A stretch of 64,000 nucleotides of DNA from JAJZRJ01 sp040757055 (GCA_040757055.1 JBFLXY010000003.1:1-64000); one strand, 5' to 3'; positions 24,439 to 33,748 are shown, counted from the first letter of the stretch. The notes: generated by a model from the letters alone, not told the origin. Made by a program: numbers and translations.

Positions 24439-26175
24439 ATGGCCATCGGCAGTCTTTCCTCGCTGGGTATCGGCTCCAACCTGGAACTGCAATCGATCCT
24501 GGAGCAGCTCCGCGGGGTGGATGAACAGCGGATCGTCACCCCCCTCAAGAACAAGGTGGCCGAACTCACGACCCAGCTCGACAGGTTCAGTGTGGTCAAG
24601 AACAAGCTCCTGGCCGTGAAGAGCCCGGCGCTTTCCCTCTCCCTTGCCTCCACTTTCCTGGGCCGCACCATCACCAGCTCCAGCAGCAGCGTGCTGACCG
24701 CCACCGTGCAGGATGGCGCCGCCGTCCAGGCCACTTCGGTGACCGTGGACCGGCTGGCCACCAAAAGTTCGTGGTTGAGCGGCGCAACTGCCAAAACGGA
24801 TACGAGCGTTTACATCCCCACCATCCAGGAATCCACCACCGGTGTGGCCGATCCCGGCGTTGACGTGGTGGCGGCCAGCGACGGCGACCTGGTCATCACC
24901 TTCGGTTCCACCCCCACCACCATTACGGTACCGGTGGGGCCCACCGCCGGGGTTGAGACCATGAATCAACTGGTAGACGCCATCAACGCCGATGCGGAAA
25001 ACGTGGGCGGCGGTGCCAATGGCCGGCTGGTTACCGCTTCCACCTACGTAGTGGGGACAGAGACGTATCTGCGGATCAGCAGTGATTTTGCCGGCGGCAC
25101 CGGCGAGGCAAACCGGGTGAAGATCACCACCAATCCCACCAGTCTCACCTTTGCGCCGCCCAAGGAGGTCTTCCAGTACGAATTCGGTCCGGTGGCCGAT
25201 CCTACAGTGGTTACCCTCAACGTGGATGCGGACACCACCCTGGCCCAGCTGGTGGATCTGATCAACGACGATGCCGACAACCCCGGCGTCACCGCCTCGA
25301 TCATCGATACCGGCGATCCCTCCACTCCCTACAAGCTGCTGCTGCAGGCCGATGCCACCGGCGAAGACAACCGCATCGCCGTCATCGAGCAGTTGCCCGA
25401 CCTGGCCTTTGCCGAACAGCAGGGCGCCGGAGGGGCATCGCTCAATGCCCAGGTGACCCTGGACGGCATCTCCTATCAGCGCCAGCGCAACACCATCAGC
25501 GACGTGATCACCGGCGTCACCATGACCCTGCAGGGCACCGGCACCTCGACCATCACCGTGGCGAGCAATGACAAGAACGTCCGCAGCCTCATCGTCGAGT
25601 TGGTCTCCACATACAACGCGGCGATCCAGGAAATCCGGGCTCAGGTGAACTACGATTCCGAAACCAAGCAGTTTGGTCCTCTGGCGCGCACCACGGTGGG
25701 CAGCCTGCGTTTCGACCTGCAGAATCTCATGGGCACCACGGTGAAGGTGAGCACCACCGCCACGGTGACCAGCCTTTTCGACCTGGGCATGGAATTCAAC
25801 CAGGACGGCACCATCACCCTCGACACCGAGGTGCTCGACGGCCTGCTGGCCACGGACGCTGGCGCGGTGGAGGATTTTCTGCTGGGCGATGCGGACAACG
25901 GTATCACCGGCTTTGCCGATACGGTCAACGAGCGGCTGCGGGTGATCACCAGCGGCACCGGGCAGATCGAGGCGGAAAAGACCACCGCCCAAGAGCGCAT
26001 CGACGATCTCAATCTGCGGATCGAGACGGAAACGGAGCGCCTCGACCGCCGCTACGAAATATTGACTAAACAGTTCGTCGAGTTGGACCGATACATGAGT
26101 CAGATGTCGTCGATGTCCAGCTTCCTGACCTCGCAGTTCGAAAGCCTGAGCAAGCAGCTGACCAGCAGGAAATAG
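24439..26175 (+). CDS. fliD: Flagellar hook-associated protein 2 (filament cap)
   Basis: A 578-residue FliD that caps the growing filament and folds flagellin subunits at the tip. The N-terminal GIGSNLELQSILEQL and coiled-coil segments (about 1-60 and 510-575) form the D0/D1 leg. The central Thr-rich part contains the FliD_C hallmarks VTLDGISYQRQRNTISDVI and the GVTMTLQG loop. The C-terminus ends in QMSSMSSFLTSQFESL, as expected. GGAGG precedes the ATG, and a sigma-28 promoter lies about 74 bases upstream. It is followed by fliS, a FliT/FlgN-like gene and flaG. Confidence 0.93.
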   Translation: MAIGSLSSLGIGSNLELQSILEQLRGVDEQRIVTPLKNKVAELTTQLDRFSVVKNKLLAVKSPALSLSLASTFLGRTITSSSSSVLTATVQDGAAVQATSVTVDRLATKSSWLSGATAKTDTSVYIPTIQESTTGVADPGVDVVAASDGDLVITFGSTPTTITVPVGPTAGVETMNQLVDAINADAENVGGGANGRLVTASTYVVGTETYLRISSDFAGGTGEANRVKITTNPTSLTFAPPKEVFQYEFGPVADPTVVTLNVDADTTLAQLVDLINDDADNPGVTASIIDTGDPSTPYKLLLQADATGEDNRIAVIEQLPDLAFAEQQGAGGASLNAQVTLDGISYQRQRNTISDVITGVTMTLQGTGTSTITVASNDKNVRSLIVELVSTYNAAIQEIRAQVNYDSETKQFGPLARTTVGSLRFDLQNLMGTTVKVSTTATVTSLFDLGMEFNQDGTITLDTEVLDGLLATDAGAVEDFLLGDADNGITGFADTVNERLRVITSGTGQIEAEKTTAQERIDDLNLRIETETERLDRRYEILTKQFVELDRYMSQMSSMSSFLTSQFESLSKQLTSRK

Positions 26176-26245
26176 CTGGCGCCAGGCATGGGAACGCCGC
26201 GACAGAGGGCAAAAACCATAAGCACGCGATGGAGGAACGACGTAA

Positions 26246-26752
26246 ATGGTGGTGCATCAGGTTCTTGACGCATACCGGCAAATGGAGAAGCAGGCGCCCA
26301 TTCACCCGGTGAAGCTCATCCATATGATGTACGAGCGGGTGCTGACCCATCTGGAATATGCCGAAACCGCAATCCGGGAAAAGAACCCCAGGAAGCGGGG
26401 CGAGAACCTGGGCAAGGCCATTGCTCTCGTTACGGAACTCAGTGCCGCCATCAAGCCGGATGACGACTCGGAGGCGGCCGAGTTCCTGCGGGGGCTCTAT
26501 TCCGCCATGCTGGTGGAGCTGCCCAAGGTCTCCATTTCCAACGATCCCACCGTGCTGCGGCGGGCCGCCGACTACATTCGGAAACTGAAGAAGATCTGGG
26601 AGGAGACGGCGCTTCCGGAAAGCGGGCAGGCCGGGAGCGGCGGCCGACCGGGAACAGTTGCCGGGGCGGACGAGGCGATGCGGGCGGAAGGCAAGATGGA
26701 ACCGGGACCATCGGCCAGTGCCGCGGTCTCCGGGCTGTCGGTCTCGATCTGA
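26246..26752 (+). CDS. fliS: Flagellar export chaperone FliS
   Basis: A 168-residue FliS, the cytosolic chaperone that keeps flagellin from polymerising before export. The N-terminal YRQ and the helix-bundle segments around KLIHMMYERVLTHLEYAE and LRGLYSAMLVELPKVSI are recognisable. The last 40 residues, rich in Gly, Ala and Ser, are an extra tail not usual in FliS, which ends near residue 130. It starts at ATG 26246 with GGAGG about ten bases upstream, 70 bases after fliD. Confidence 0.85.
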   Translation: MVVHQVLDAYRQMEKQAPIHPVKLIHMMYERVLTHLEYAETAIREKNPRKRGENLGKAIALVTELSAAIKPDDDSEAAEFLRGLYSAMLVELPKVSISNDPTVLRRAADYIRKLKKIWEETALPESGQAGSGGRPGTVAGADEAMRAEGKMEPGPSASAAVSGLSVSI

Positions 26753-26766
26753 ACGGAGCAGGCAAG

Positions 26767-27156
26767 GTGGTCCGGCAGGAATTGCGACAGAGCATCGAGC
26801 GGTTCAGGGCCGTGCAGGCGGATCACCGCGAGGCGCTGCGCCAGGGGAGACTGGCGGATTGCATGCGCTGGCGCGGCGAACGGGAAGCGGCCTTTCGGGA
26901 ACTGCAACAGGGCCTGTTGCAGCTTGGCGATACCGCTGCTGACGTGACCGAGGAGGAACTCGCGGCGCTTTGCCAGGAAATCGTCCTCCTGCTGGATGAC
27001 GAGCGGCAACTGGCCGCGGTTGCCAAGGAACGGCAGCGGCAGATAGAGAAACAGCAAAGCGCCATACGGCGTGGCAGGAAGATGCTGGCGGAGTTCGGTG
27101 CCATGCGTGGCGGGGCCCGGGGAACCCTGCCGCGGATCGTCAGCAACAAGGCGTAA
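26767..27156 (+). CDS. Small coiled-coil flagellar protein, FliT/FlgN-like by position
   Basis: A 129-residue, almost wholly helical, Arg- and Glu-rich protein starting at GTG 26767 with GGAG upstream, 14 bases after fliS. The length, helical make-up and position after fliS match the FliT or FlgN type of export chaperones, which hold filament cap or junction proteins. I see no decisive sequence motif, so the assignment rests on context. The basic C-terminus ends in RIVSNKA. Confidence 0.55.
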   Translation: MVRQELRQSIERFRAVQADHREALRQGRLADCMRWRGEREAAFRELQQGLLQLGDTAADVTEEELAALCQEIVLLLDDERQLAAVAKERQRQIEKQQSAIRRGRKMLAEFGAMRGGARGTLPRIVSNKA

Positions 27157-27178
27157 TCAAGCAGGTTGGAGGTATGTC

Positions 27179-27589
27179 ATGGATGTCAGCATGAGGAGTG
27201 CGGAAGTCAAGGGATTTGGCGTGCCACCCGCTCCGGCAATCGAACGGGAAGACCGGGTCCGGCCGGCGGTGACGCCGGTGGCCTCCGGAGGGGATTCTTC
27301 CGGCACCGCCTTGAGTGAGCAGGCGCTGCAGGGCAAAGAGGCCCAGGAAAAGCGCAAGATCACCGCCGAGGAGGCCGCCAGGGCAGTGAAGGAGATGCAG
27401 GAGCGGCTGGATGCCATCGGCAACACCCGCCTCAACTTTTCCCTGCACAATGACCCGGATGCGGTGGTGGTGCAGATCACCGACCGCAAGAGCGGCGAAC
27501 TGCTGCGGCAGTTCCCGGCGGAGGAGGCCCTGGCCTTGCGGAAGAAGCTGGACGAGTTGGTCGGCCTGCTCTTCGACGGCAAGGCCTGA
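27179..27589 (+). CDS. flaG: FlaG family protein
   Basis: A 136-residue FlaG homologue. The C-terminal domain carries the family pattern LNFSLHNDPDAVVVQITDR followed by GELLRQFPAEEAL; the N-terminal half is low-complexity and probably unstructured. FlaG modulates filament length in several polar flagellates. The start is ATG 27179 because GGAGG lies seven bases upstream. It is the last gene of the fliD operon before the terminator at 27719. Confidence 0.88.
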   Translation: MDVSMRSAEVKGFGVPPAPAIEREDRVRPAVTPVASGGDSSGTALSEQALQGKEAQEKRKITAEEAARAVKEMQERLDAIGNTRLNFSLHNDPDAVVVQITDRKSGELLRQFPAEEALALRKKLDELVGLLFDGKA

Positions 27590-27718
27590 TCTCCATCTGC
27601 CGGCGCCATCAGCGGTGACAGGGCGAGATCGCTGCCGCTTCACGGCCGTTGCCGGAAGAGCGCGGCGGTGTGAGCCCCGCCAGCGCTCTCTCCTCGCCTT
27701 GTCGCCAGTCCAGATGAG

Positions 27719-27741
27719 AGCCCGCCCTGCGCGGGCTTTTT
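27719..27741 (+). terminator. Rho-independent terminator after flaG
   Basis: AGCCCGC pairs with GCGGGCT across a five-base loop and is followed by four T. It ends the flagellar operon. The rest of the 27590-27942 gap holds only the sat promoter and leader. Confidence 0.75.
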
Positions 27742-27824
27742 GGTGGCCGCGCGCGCCGGCCTTTTTGCCGTATCCCCCTTTTTGGCCTTGAAAAAACAGC
27801 CCTTCCGGCCGACTCATTTTGTCC

Positions 27825-27853
27825 TTGACAATTCCCTGGCCCTTGCGTATACC
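27825..27853 (+). promoter_or_regulatory. Sigma-70 promoter of sat
   Basis: TTGACA at 27825-27830, a 17-base spacer and TATACC at 27848-27853, followed by a leader of about 80 bases ending in AAGGAG before the sat ATG. Confidence 0.8.
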
Positions 27854-27942
27854 TAGGCGTCTAAAAAAGTGAGCAGGCGTTCATTTACGCATTCATTCCC
27901 TCATTACCAAAATTCCAAAACACAGAGTAAAGGAGAGACGGT

Positions 27943-29220
27943 ATGTCAAAGTTGGTTGCTCCCCACGGTGGAAAAGGTCTGGTTTGCTGCCTGCTGCACG
28001 GCAACGAGCTGGAGGCGGAGATGGAGAAGGCCAAGGGCCTGAAGAAGGTTCAGATCAGCGCCCGCGCCAAGGGCGACTGCATCATGATGGGCATCGGCGG
28101 TTTCTCTCCGCTGGACGGCTTCATGAAGAAGGCCGACTGGAAGAGCGTGTGCGAGAGCTTCACCTTGGCCGACGGCACCTTCTGGCCGGTACCCATCACC
28201 CTGGATGTGTCCAAGAAGGATGCCGACGCCATCAACGTGGGCGACGAGATCGCCCTGGAGCGTGACGGCGTCGTCTACGCCACCATGAAGGTCTCCGAGA
28301 AGTACGAGATGACCGAGGCCGACAAGAAGTGGGAGTGCGAGAAGGTCTTCAAGGGCAAGGGCGAGGAGTCTGCCGACGACAAGTTCTGGGAGATCGCCCT
28401 GAAGGATCATCCGGGCGTCCAGATGGTCATGAACCAGAAGGAATACAACCTGGCCGGCACCGTGAAGGTCCTCGATCAGGGCGAGTACCCGGTCGAGTAC
28501 AAGGGTGTCTACCTGACCCCGGCCGAGACCCGCGCCATGTTCGAGGAGCGCGGCTGGAAGGAAGTTGCCGCCCTGCAGCTCCGCAATCCCATGCACCGCT
28601 CCCATGAGTTCCTGGCCAAGATCGCCATCGAGGTATGCGACGGCGTTCTGATCCACTCCCTCATCGGCAACCTGAAGAAGGGCGACATCCCCGCCAACGT
28701 GCGCGTCAAGGCCATCGATTGCCTGGTCGAGCACTACTTCGTGAAGGACAACGTCATCCAGGCCGGTTATCCGCTGGACATGCGCTACGCCGGTCCTCGC
28801 GAGGCGCTGCTCCATGCCACCTTCCGCCAGAACTACGGCGTCAGCCGCATGATCATCGGCCGCGACCATGCCGGTGTCGGCGACTTCTACGGCCTGTTCG
28901 AGGCCCAGGAAATCTTCGACCGCATTCCGCAGCCGGCCGATCCGGGCAAGCGTCTGCTCTGCACCCCGCTCAAGATCGACTGGACCTTCTATTGCCACAA
29001 GTGCGACGGCATGGCTTCTCTCCGCACCTGCCCGCACTCCAAGGAGGATCGCGTCATCCTCTCCGGTACCAAGCTGCGCAAGGCCCTTTCCGAGGGCGCC
29101 GAGATCGTGCCGCACTTCGGCCGTGACGAGGTTCTCGTCATCCTGAAGGAGTACTATCAGGGGCTGACCGAGAAGGTCGAAGTCAAGATGCAGGGTGCCG
29201 CTTCCGGCGCCAAGATGTAA
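27943..29220 (+). CDS. sat: Dissimilatory sulfate adenylyltransferase (ATP sulfurylase)
   Basis: A 425-residue homo-oligomeric ATP sulfurylase. It activates sulfate to adenosine 5'-phosphosulfate, the first step of sulfate respiration, in the cytosol. The nucleotide-binding motif QLRNPMHRSHE and the GRDHAGVGD loop are intact, and a Cys/His cluster near the C-terminus (CHKCDGM, CPHSKED) may bind zinc. Codon use is strongly biased to C-ending codons, as in dsrA and dsrB, in line with high expression. It is monocistronic, with its own promoter and terminator; the downstream gene is on the other strand. Confidence 0.97.
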   Translation: MSKLVAPHGGKGLVCCLLHGNELEAEMEKAKGLKKVQISARAKGDCIMMGIGGFSPLDGFMKKADWKSVCESFTLADGTFWPVPITLDVSKKDADAINVGDEIALERDGVVYATMKVSEKYEMTEADKKWECEKVFKGKGEESADDKFWEIALKDHPGVQMVMNQKEYNLAGTVKVLDQGEYPVEYKGVYLTPAETRAMFEERGWKEVAALQLRNPMHRSHEFLAKIAIEVCDGVLIHSLIGNLKKGDIPANVRVKAIDCLVEHYFVKDNVIQAGYPLDMRYAGPREALLHATFRQNYGVSRMIIGRDHAGVGDFYGLFEAQEIFDRIPQPADPGKRLLCTPLKIDWTFYCHKCDGMASLRTCPHSKEDRVILSGTKLRKALSEGAEIVPHFGRDEVLVILKEYYQGLTEKVEVKMQGAASGAKM

Positions 29221-29248
29221 TCACTGTATCTTCTGATTGGGAAGCACC

Positions 29249-29287
29249 AGAGGGGGATGCCGCTTTGCGGCATCCCCCTCTTTTTTA
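29249..29287 (+). terminator. Rho-independent terminator after sat
   Basis: A 15-bp near-perfect GC-rich stem with a three-base loop (AGAGGGGGATGCCGC and complement), followed by six T. Confidence 0.93.
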
Positions 29288-29323
29288 TGGCGGGCAGAGA
29301 CGAGGAGGCAGGGGGAAGAAGGG

Positions 29324-29761
29324 TTATTCGACCAGGGCGATCTTTTCCCCGTCGTCGAGGAAGCGGATCTTGTATTCGCGGGCCAGCCAGCCCAGGGCGG
29401 CGCAGATGTAGGCCGGGGTGTTGTTGCGCCGTTTCATGGCCCGGAAAAGGTCAACGGTCTCGACCAGCTTCTTTTCCGAGAGGTAGTTGTAGATGTCGCC
29501 GGCAAGAAAGCCGGTGAGCGCCTCCACGGTCATGGCCGAATTGGGCTTGAGCGGTGATTCCGCGGTACCTTTCGGCCGGGCTGGGGCTGCCCGCTTCTCT
29601 TTCCGGCCGACCGTCGATTCGATCAGTTGCCTGGCCGTCCGCTTCGCCTTGCGGCTGGTCTGTTCGATCTTTGCCGAGGAGCGGGCCAGGGCCTTGCCGA
29701 CACGCACGCTGGCCTTGGTCAGGGCATCCTTGGTCGTCCTGGGGCTTTTTCTGGTGGCCAT
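29324..29761 (-). CDS. Winged-helix (DUF2582-like) protein with a Lys/Arg-rich N-terminus
   Basis: A 145-residue protein starting at ATG 29761 with GGAGG seven bases upstream. The first 75 residues are rich in Lys, Arg, Ala and Thr, like histone-H1 tails. The C-terminal 65 (GDIYNYLSEKKL, ALGWLAREYKI) match the small winged-helix family DUF2582. The basic tail and winged helix suggest DNA binding, perhaps chromosome-associated, but no function is known for the family. It is divergent from aroB and convergent with sat. Confidence 0.6.
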   Translation of the reverse strand: MATRKSPRTTKDALTKASVRVGKALARSSAKIEQTSRKAKRTARQLIESTVGRKEKRAAPARPKGTAESPLKPNSAMTVEALTGFLAGDIYNYLSEKKLVETVDLFRAMKRRNNTPAYICAALGWLAREYKIRFLDDGEKIALVE

Positions 29762-29833
29762 GGGGTCCTCCGTATCCATTTGCTGTCAGGAACTGCTTTT
29801 AGTGTAGTGATTCGGTCCTGATTGTCAAGTTCA

Positions 29834-29861
29834 TTGCAAATCCGCGGATTTCTTTTATAGT
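29834..29861 (+). promoter_or_regulatory. Possible sigma-70 promoter of aroB
   Basis: TTGCAA at 29834-29839, a 16-base spacer and TATAGT at 29856-29861, about 26 bases before the GTG start. Confidence 0.45.
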
Positions 29862-29886
29862 ATCGGGCCATCGGATCCGGAGCAAC

Positions 29887-30978
29887 GTGGCGGAGGAACA
29901 GCAGGTGCGCACAGTACAGGTAGGGCTCGGCGACCGGGCCTATGACATTGTGATCCAGGCAGGGCTGCTGGAGGCGGTCGGTCAGGATTTGCGAGAACGC
30001 GCCATGGTCAAGCGCTATGTGGTGGTGGCCGACGACCGGGTGGCCAGCCTTTTTGGCGAGCGGTTGCGCGTTTCTCTTGGCGCAGCGGGCCTCAAGGCGG
30101 AATGCATCACCTTTCCCCATGGCGAGGCGAGCAAGAACCTTGCCACCATCGGGGAACTGGCCAGCCGGCTGGCCCAACTGGGGGTGGATCGCAAGGACGG
30201 CCTCATCGCCCTGGGCGGCGGCGTGACCGGCGACATGACCGGTTTCCTTGCCTCGATCTACATGCGCGGCATCCCCTTCGTGCAGATCCCCACCACCCTG
30301 CTCGCCCAGGTGGACAGCTCCGTGGGCGGCAAGACCGGGGTCGATATCCCCGAGGGCAAGAATCTCGTGGGCACCTTCTATCAGCCCCGGCGGGTCTACA
30401 TCGACAGCGAGGTGCTGCGGCAGCTGCCCGAGGCCGAGATGTTGAACGGCCTTGCCGAGGTGATCAAATACGGCGTGATCTACGATGCCCCCTTTTTTGC
30501 CGAGCTGCAGACGCAACGGCAGGCGATCCTGGCTCGCGACCTTGCTGTGCTGGAGGGGGTGATTGCCCGCTGCTGCGCCATCAAGGCGGCGGTGGTGGCG
30601 GCGGACGAAAAGGAGGCGGATCTGCGCCGCATCCTCAACTTCGGCCACACCATCGGCCATGCGGTGGAGGCAGCTTCTGGCTATACCCTGGCCCACGGTC
30701 TGGCGGTGAGCATGGGCATGGCCGCAGTGGCGGAGCTGGCGGTACGTCAAGGGCTCTTGCCGCGGGCCGAGGCGGAAACCCTGCGCCGGCTTCTCGTCGA
30801 TTACGGCCTGCCGGTGGCCATTCCGCCGCAGTTCGACCGCACGGAGATCAAAAGCTACCTCAAGAGCGACAAGAAAACCGTGGGTGGCCGCGTGTTTTTT
30901 GTGCTGCCCACGGCCATCGGCAAAGTGGTCATCACCGATGATGTGCGGGATGAGATGGTTGATGAGGTGTTGGGATAA
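29887..30978 (+). CDS. aroB: 3-dehydroquinate synthase
   Basis: A 363-residue AroB, which cyclises DAHP to 3-dehydroquinate in the shikimate pathway using NAD and a divalent metal. Conserved blocks include GGGVTGDMTGF, PTTLLAQVDSSVGGKTGVD, and the metal ligands in the region of FGHTIGHAVE and AHGLAVSMGM. The GTG start at 29887 has GGAG about six bases upstream. The gene is alone on its strand here; no other aro gene is near. Confidence 0.96.
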   Translation: MAEEQQVRTVQVGLGDRAYDIVIQAGLLEAVGQDLRERAMVKRYVVVADDRVASLFGERLRVSLGAAGLKAECITFPHGEASKNLATIGELASRLAQLGVDRKDGLIALGGGVTGDMTGFLASIYMRGIPFVQIPTTLLAQVDSSVGGKTGVDIPEGKNLVGTFYQPRRVYIDSEVLRQLPEAEMLNGLAEVIKYGVIYDAPFFAELQTQRQAILARDLAVLEGVIARCCAIKAAVVAADEKEADLRRILNFGHTIGHAVEAASGYTLAHGLAVSMGMAAVAELAVRQGLLPRAEAETLRRLLVDYGLPVAIPPQFDRTEIKSYLKSDKKTVGGRVFFVLPTAIGKVVITDDVRDEMVDEVLG

Positions 30979-31063
30979 GGCAAAGGGCAAAAGTCAAAAG
31001 TGAAAAAGTGCGGTACCTTTCTTTTTGCCTTTCCCCTTTGCCTTTTGCCTTCTCTCTTTCCCG

Positions 31064-33505
31064 CTAAACGGCGCAGCGAAACCCGATGGTGTTGGCCCAG
31101 TAGTGGCCCCGTTCGATCTCCCGGTGACAGGTGGTGATCACCCCCCGTGAGGTCCAGCAGCCCCCCTTCAGCACGTAGATGATCTTGCTGCCGCTGGCCC
31201 CGGCTGCCCCCGGCCGCTGATGCACCGTGGCGGTCCACTCGTAGACATTCCCCAGAAGATCATGGATGCCGAAGTGACTCATCGCCTCCCGGCCGTGGCG
31301 GTCCACCGGCATGGTGTCGCCCTGGCAGGAGGATTCGAGGTTGGCGAGTTTGGGCAGCCAGTTGTTGCCCCAAGGGTAGAGATGGCCGTTCGGCCCACGG
31401 GCCGCAGCCTCCCATTCCTCCTCGGTGGGCAATCGTTTGCCGGCCCAGGCGGCAAAGGCCATGGCATCCTTGTGGCTCACCTGCACCACCGGATGGTGGT
31501 GTTTCCCTTCGATGGTGCTTTCCGGGCCGTGGGGGTGGCGCCAGCAGGCGCCGCTCACGTGGTGGGCGCTGGTGCCGGCGGAGAGCGTCACGGTAGCACG
31601 GTTGGTCAGGGGATCAATGGTGGTGACGCAGCGCCCCTCGAAGACGATGCCGTAGCCCGCGGCCTCGGCATCGGTCTCGTAGCCGGTCTCCCGGACAAAG
31701 AGATCGAAGAGGTCGTTGGTCACCGGGAACTGGCCGAGGTAGAAGGAGGGGAGGGCGACCCGGTGCTGCGGCCGTTCCAATCCCTTGGGCTGCGCACTGC
31801 CGACCAGATAGTCGCCCTCCGGGATATGGACGAACTTGGGCATGAAGCGGCCCAGGATCTGGGCAGCGTACTCCTCGTCGCTCTCCTTGAGATAGTCCCC
31901 CTCTTCCGCAACCGCCTCGTCCGCCTCCAGGTACTTTGAGAGGATATCCAGCGGGCTGCCCGGTTTTTTAACCTCTTCTGGCGGCAGCTCTTCGACCTCT
32001 TCGAGCTCCTCCTCGCCGACCTCCTCGATCTCCTCCGGGGCGACCTCCTCCAGCGCCTCTTCAGTCGGGAGTTCCGCAATCTCCTCCAGTTCCCCGGCGG
32101 CGACCTCTTCCACCTCGTCGGCCTCGACGACCTCCACGTCCTCGCCGGATTCCCCGACTTCCTCGCTGGGCAGGGGCGGCAGCTCTTCGACCTCTTCCAG
32201 TTCCTCCTCGCCGACCTCCTCGATCTCCTCCGGGGCGACCTCCTCCGGCGCCTCTTCAGCCGGGAGTTCCGCAACCTCCTCCAGTTCCCCGGCGGCGACC
32301 TCTTCCACCTCGTCGGCCTCGACGACCTCCACGTCCTCGCCGGATTCCCCGACTTCCTCGCTGGGCAGGGGCGGCAGCTCTTCGACCTCTTCCAGTTCCT
32401 CCTCGCCGACCTCCTCGATCTCCTCCGGGGCGACCTCCTCCAGCGCCTCTTCAGCCGGGAGTTCGGCAACCTCCTCCAGTTCCCCGGCGGCGACCTCTTC
32501 CACCTCGTCGGCCTCGACGACCTCCACGTCCTCGCCGGATTCCCCGACTTCCTCGCTGGGCAGGGGCGGCAGCTCTTCGACCTCTTCGAGCTCCTCCTCG
32601 CCGACCTCCTCGATCTCCTCCGGGGCAACCTCCTCCAGCGCCTCTTCAGCCGGGAGTTCCGCAACCTCCTCCAGTTCCCCGGCGGCGACCTCTTCCACCT
32701 CGTCGGCCTCGACGACCTCCACGTCCTCGCCGGATTCCCCGACTTCCTCGCTGGGCAGGGGCGGCAGCTCTTCGACCTCTTCCAGTTCCTCCTCGCTGAC
32801 CTCCTCGATCTCCTCCGGGGCAACCTCCTCCAGTTCCCCGGCGGGGATCTCCCCGACCTTTGCCGGCGGCACTTCTTCGACAAGCTCCACCTCGTCGGCC
32901 TCGACAACCTCACCTTCTTCGGGCGCGGCAACCTGTTCCTGCGGTTCCGCAGCCGGTTCGGCAGGCGGCGCCGGGGGCGGCGTCCCGGTGGCGAGGCCAT
33001 CCAGCCCTTCGATGAGTTTCCGGGCCTCATCGAACTCCTGCAACAGATCCTTGACCTCGTGGACCCCCTTTTCCTTGATGACCTCGTTGAAAAGGTTCTT
33101 GAAGGATTTGAACATCTCCCGCAGGGTCTGGGTCGATTCGGCCGCCAGTCCCAGTTCGCGGATCAGGTTGTCCTTGCGCTCGTCGGAGACGACGAAGACG
33201 TTGTCGCGGCCGATGATGATGCCTTCCGGGTTCTGGTCGGCATCGAGGTCGCGCAGGCTTTTATTGAGGCCGGATTTGAGGCTGCTGAAATTTTTCTTCT
33301 TGGCCTTGATGTCGCCTGCCTTGCTCACCCCATAGACCTTGGCCACCAGCTCATCGGTGGAGATGGAGGTGACTGTGGGGAGGGTCTCGTCGTCGGGCAG
33401 GCAGGAGCGGATCGCCTCGGCGAGCATGGCCTTCAGGGTGCCGGGCTTGAGATTCAAGGCGGCAATGGCCTGATCGATACCATTCAAAGTGACAAGCGAG
33501 GGCAT
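31064..33505 (-). CDS. Acidic-repeat protein with C-terminal formylglycine-generating-enzyme (SUMF1) domain
   Basis: An 813-residue three-part protein. Residues 1-170 form an unknown mostly helical domain. Residues about 175-520 are an extremely acidic, Glu/Val/Leu-rich tract containing tandem 65-residue units. From about 555 to 813 lies a SUMF1/FGE-type fold, with EGDYLVGSAQPKG, LPTEEEWEAAARG, LGNVYEW and a C-terminal GFRCAV. FGE domains oxidise sulfatase cysteines or, in many bacterial proteins, bind or modify other targets. No sulfatase is encoded nearby, and the copper-binding cysteine pair of true FGE is not obvious. No signal peptide is seen, so it should be cytosolic. Confidence 0.8.
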   Translation of the reverse strand: MPSLVTLNGIDQAIAALNLKPGTLKAMLAEAIRSCLPDDETLPTVTSISTDELVAKVYGVSKAGDIKAKKKNFSSLKSGLNKSLRDLDADQNPEGIIIGRDNVFVVSDERKDNLIRELGLAAESTQTLREMFKSFKNLFNEVIKEKGVHEVKDLLQEFDEARKLIEGLDGLATGTPPPAPPAEPAAEPQEQVAAPEEGEVVEADEVELVEEVPPAKVGEIPAGELEEVAPEEIEEVSEEELEEVEELPPLPSEEVGESGEDVEVVEADEVEEVAAGELEEVAELPAEEALEEVAPEEIEEVGEEELEEVEELPPLPSEEVGESGEDVEVVEADEVEEVAAGELEEVAELPAEEALEEVAPEEIEEVGEEELEEVEELPPLPSEEVGESGEDVEVVEADEVEEVAAGELEEVAELPAEEAPEEVAPEEIEEVGEEELEEVEELPPLPSEEVGESGEDVEVVEADEVEEVAAGELEEIAELPTEEALEEVAPEEIEEVGEEELEEVEELPPEEVKKPGSPLDILSKYLEADEAVAEEGDYLKESDEEYAAQILGRFMPKFVHIPEGDYLVGSAQPKGLERPQHRVALPSFYLGQFPVTNDLFDLFVRETGYETDAEAAGYGIVFEGRCVTTIDPLTNRATVTLSAGTSAHHVSGACWRHPHGPESTIEGKHHHPVVQVSHKDAMAFAAWAGKRLPTEEEWEAAARGPNGHLYPWGNNWLPKLANLESSCQGDTMPVDRHGREAMSHFGIHDLLGNVYEWTATVHQRPGAAGASGSKIIYVLKGGCWTSRGVITTCHREIERGHYWANTIGFRCAV
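31981..32835 (-). repeat. 195-bp in-frame tandem repeats in the acidic-tract gene
   Basis: Copies begin at 31981, 32176, 32371, 32566 and 32761, exactly 195 bases (65 codons) apart. Four full units and a partial fifth differ by a few substitutions each. High identity implies recent unequal exchange. Confidence 0.92.
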
Positions 33506-33748
33506 GGGCGGGGCGATGCTCCTGGGGATTGGGCGTTCTCTGTAACTATACCACCGTGTCGAACCATCCGGCCATTTCCTTGAGGAGGTGCGAACAGAAA
33601 GGGGTGCCGGTCAGGACGGGGTTTTGAAAAAACCGCGGTGGCGGCAATATCTGCTGGACGATGACCGGGAAAATTCTATATCATGTGAGAAAAATTGGAT
33701 TTTTTGACGATCTCCGGGCGGGTTGGCCGGAGACGTCCGGGAGGCGGC

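Noticed and set aside
31981..32835. CRISPR-like regular repeats
   Set aside because: The 195-bp units are in-frame coding repeats with no spacers.
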